NCBI RefSeq assembly: GCF_014196625.1 | Contig: NZ_JACIDZ010000005.1 | Span: 186,001-250,000 of the forward strand | Direction: 5' to 3' | DNA from: Martelella radicis | GTDB taxonomy: Bacteria; Pseudomonadota; Alphaproteobacteria; Rhizobiales; Rhizobiaceae | DNA: 64,000 nt | Part shown: piece after piece, positions 62,236-64,000 of the stretch | Layout of the letters: each line of letters starts with the position of its first letter | Numbering within the stretch: position 1 is the stretch's first letter | Notes under the pieces: generated by a model | Told to the model about the DNA's origin: nothing | What the model saw: the letters and a program-made list of their open reading frames with translations, nothing else | Database searches by the model: none | Made by a program: the position numbers and the translations under genes

Positions 62236-64000
62236 TTGACATCCATTCTCGACATACGTGATCTGACTGTCGAAATTCCGACCGAGGACGGCATCGTCCA
62301 TGCGGTCAACAAGGTTTCCTTCCGTGTCGAAAAGGGAACGCTTTTCGGGATCGCAGGCGAATCCGGCTCCGGTAAGAGCGTCCTGACGCAGGCCATCATG
62401 GGCTTTCTGCCCAACGCCGAGATCTCGGGGCAGGCCGTGTTCGAAGACGAGAACCTTCTTGCCGTGTCACACCGGCGCCTGCGTGCCTTGCGGGGCTCTC
62501 GCATCGGCATGATCTTTCAGGACCCGCTCTCAAGCCTGCACCCCTACTACACGATCGGCGCCCAGATCGCCGAAATGGTCCACGCCCATGAGCGGGTTTC
62601 GCGCAAGGCGGCCAGGGCGCGGGTGGTCGACATGCTGTCGCGCGTCGGCATTCGTGATGCGGAGCAGCGTTTCGATGATTATCCCCATCAGTTCTCCGGC
62701 GGCATGCGACAGCGCGTGATGATCGCCATGGCGCTGATCCTCAATCCGCCGCTCATCATCGCCGACGAACCCACGACCGCACTTGATGTCACCGTTCAGG
62801 CACAGATCATTGCGCTGCTGGACGAGATGCGCCGTGAGCGCGGTACGACCGTGATCATGATCACCCACGACCTGTCGCTGCTTTCCTCTATCGCCGACAA
62901 GGTCATGGTCATGTATGCGGGAAACCGTATGGAGATCGGGCCTTCGGCAACCCTTTTTTCTGCGCCGGTGCATCCTTATACCGCCGGCCTTTTGAATTCC
63001 TCGCCGGCGAAATACACGCCCGGCTCCATGATCGAGCCGATCACCGGCCGCCCGCCAAGCCTCCTGTCACCGCCGAAGGGCTGCGTGTTCCGCCAGCGCT
63101 GTGCCAAGGCCATGGACATCTGTATCCGCGTCCCGCCGCTCAGGTTGTTCGATGACGGGACAGAGGCTCTATGCTGGAAAGAAGGGGAGGATCGCACTGA
63201 ACCCGCCACATCCTCCCTATCACGCGAGACCGCCACGGCGGGCCCCATTGCCCGCGACCGCACAAAAATGATCGAAGCCGTCAATGTGCATTTGAGCTAT
63301 GAGACCGGCGGCGGGATGCGCGGTGTGCCCAAGACGCTTGATGTTCTCAAAGGGATCGACCTGACGCTCTTCAAGGGCGAGACGCTTGGCCTTGTGGGCG
63401 AATCGGGTTGCGGGAAATCCACGCTTGCGCGGGTTCTGGCAGGGCTGGTTCCCGCCAGTTCCGGCGACGTTGTCGTCGAGGGGCAGATGCTCGATAGCCT
63501 GACGCATGACGACTGGCGCGCCATGCGAAAACGCATCCAGCTTGTATTCCAGGACCCCTTCGGCTCGCTCAATCCGCGCCGACGGGTCAGCTCCATCATT
63601 GGCGACCCATTCCGCATTCACAAGGTCTGTTCCGGCGCCGAACGCAAACACCGCGTTCAGGCGCTGATGGAACGCGTCGGCCTGAACCCGGAACATTACA
63701 ACCGCTACCCTTCCGAGTTCTCCGGCGGCCAGCGACAGCGCATCGGCATTGCCCGCGCGCTCGCGCTTCATCCCGATATCATCATCTTCGACGAGCCGGT
63801 TTCCGCGCTTGATGTCTCGATCCAGGCGCAGATCCTCAATCTGATGCGCAGCCTGCAGCAGGAAATGGACCTGACCTTCCTGTTCATCTCGCATGACCTG
63901 TCCGTGGTCCGCCATGTCTGCGACAGGATTGCCGTCATGAACAAGGGGCGCATTGTCGAACTTGGCGCAGCCGAAGACATCTATGCCGCACCGCGCGATC
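62236..64000 (+). CDS. Fused DppD-DppF type ABC ATPase (3' end outside window)
   Basis: The frame starts at TTG 62236 (GGAGG eight bases upstream) and is open to the right edge, 588 codons. Two ATPase units are fused. Unit 1: [51 protein letters not shown]. Between the units is an oligopeptide-type Cys domain ([16 protein letters not shown]). Unit 2, from about residue 345: [51 protein letters not shown] checked that the frame is continuous across the join. No permease lies between this gene and the binding protein, so the permeases should follow beyond the edge. Confidence 0.92.
   Translation, partial: MTSILDIRDLTVEIPTEDGIVHAVNKVSFRVEKGTLFGIAGESGSGKSVLTQAIMGFLPNAEISGQAVFEDENLLAVSHRRLRALRGSRIGMIFQDPLSSLHPYYTIGAQIAEMVHAHERVSRKAARARVVDMLSRVGIRDAEQRFDDYPHQFSGGMRQRVMIAMALILNPPLIIADEPTTALDVTVQAQIIALLDEMRRERGTTVIMITHDLSLLSSIADKVMVMYAGNRMEIGPSATLFSAPVHPYTAGLLNSSPAKYTPGSMIEPITGRPPSLLSPPKGCVFRQRCAKAMDICIRVPPLRLFDDGTEALCWKEGEDRTEPATSSLSRETATAGPIARDRTKMIEAVNVHLSYETGGGMRGVPKTLDVLKGIDLTLFKGETLGLVGESGCGKSTLARVLAGLVPASSGDVVVEGQMLDSLTHDDWRAMRKRIQLVFQDPFGSLNPRRRVSSIIGDPFRIHKVCSGAERKHRVQALMERVGLNPEHYNRYPSEFSGGQRQRIGIARALALHPDIIIFDEPVSALDVSIQAQILNLMRSLQQEMDLTFLFISHDLSVVRHVCDRIAVMNKGRIVELGAAEDIYAAPRD

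Noticed and set aside
1-64000. CRISPR array or prophage structural genes
   Set aside because: No regularly spaced repeats, cas genes, capsid or tail genes seen; only IS and recombinase fragments.
62236-64000. Two separate ATPase genes
   Set aside because: The reading frame was followed across the join (codons at 63172 and 63268 are in phase with 62236) with no stop, so a fusion is the simpler reading.

Overview
The window is GC-rich alphaproteobacterial DNA, most likely from the order Hyphomicrobiales (Rhizobiales). The main pointers are a BcsN-type cellulose-synthesis lipoprotein, a mutL-DUF2093 gene pair, a very high density of ABC importers with small catabolic operons, and rhizobial-type IS3 and IS21 remnants. 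A Rhizobiaceae-like plant-associated or marine genus is my guess; the genus cannot be fixed from this sequence.

Layout. 1-4.5 kb: a cut bcsN gene diverges from a large TPR protein of the cellulose cluster type. 4.5-12 kb: housekeeping genes (P-loop kinase, DUF2093, mutL, an N-methylproline-demethylase-like flavoprotein, an SMP-30 lactonase, mrp) and a probable small RNA with three hairpins at 10.6 kb. 12-21 kb: an amino-sugar operon (GntR, SIS isomerase/deaminase, nagA), a LysR gene and a complete dipeptide-type ABC importer.

21-46.7 kb is accessory. A scar of IS21, IS3 and serine-recombinase fragments (21.3-22.1 kb) leads into a sugar-acid locus (22.3-32.6 kb): ABC sugar importer, lactonase, SDR and GntR on one strand, and two tandem enolase-superfamily dehydratases plus two unrecognised genes on the other. 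A second IS3 scar (32.6-32.9 kb) separates it from a twelve-gene minus-strand run (32.9-45.7 kb) under a divergent MarR gene. That run holds a polyamine-type ABC importer, alcohol and aldehyde dehydrogenases, acyl-CoA ligase, CoA-transferase, two crotonases, an HMG-CoA-lyase-like enzyme and a nitronate monooxygenase. Imperfect ~50-bp direct repeats that look like a tRNA 3' end plus terminator stand at 22.07 and 46.63 kb, so 22-46.7 kb may be an integrated block.

46.9-64 kb is the most interesting part. It holds 4-hydroxyproline epimerase, a pyrroline-hydroxycarboxylate-deaminase-like DapA homologue, a LacI regulator, a sugar ABC importer with a GH127 beta-L-arabinofuranosidase, a 2-oxoglutarate-semialdehyde-dehydrogenase-like ALDH, an M24 (Xaa-Pro type) peptidase and a peptide ABC importer. 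Together these could use both the arabinose and the hydroxyproline of plant hydroxyproline-rich glycoproteins (extensins). The three intergenic regions that drive these genes share the palindrome TTGTCGACAA, which suggests one regulon. The D-hydroxyproline dehydrogenase that would complete the pathway is not in the window, and the peptide importer's permeases probably lie past the right edge.
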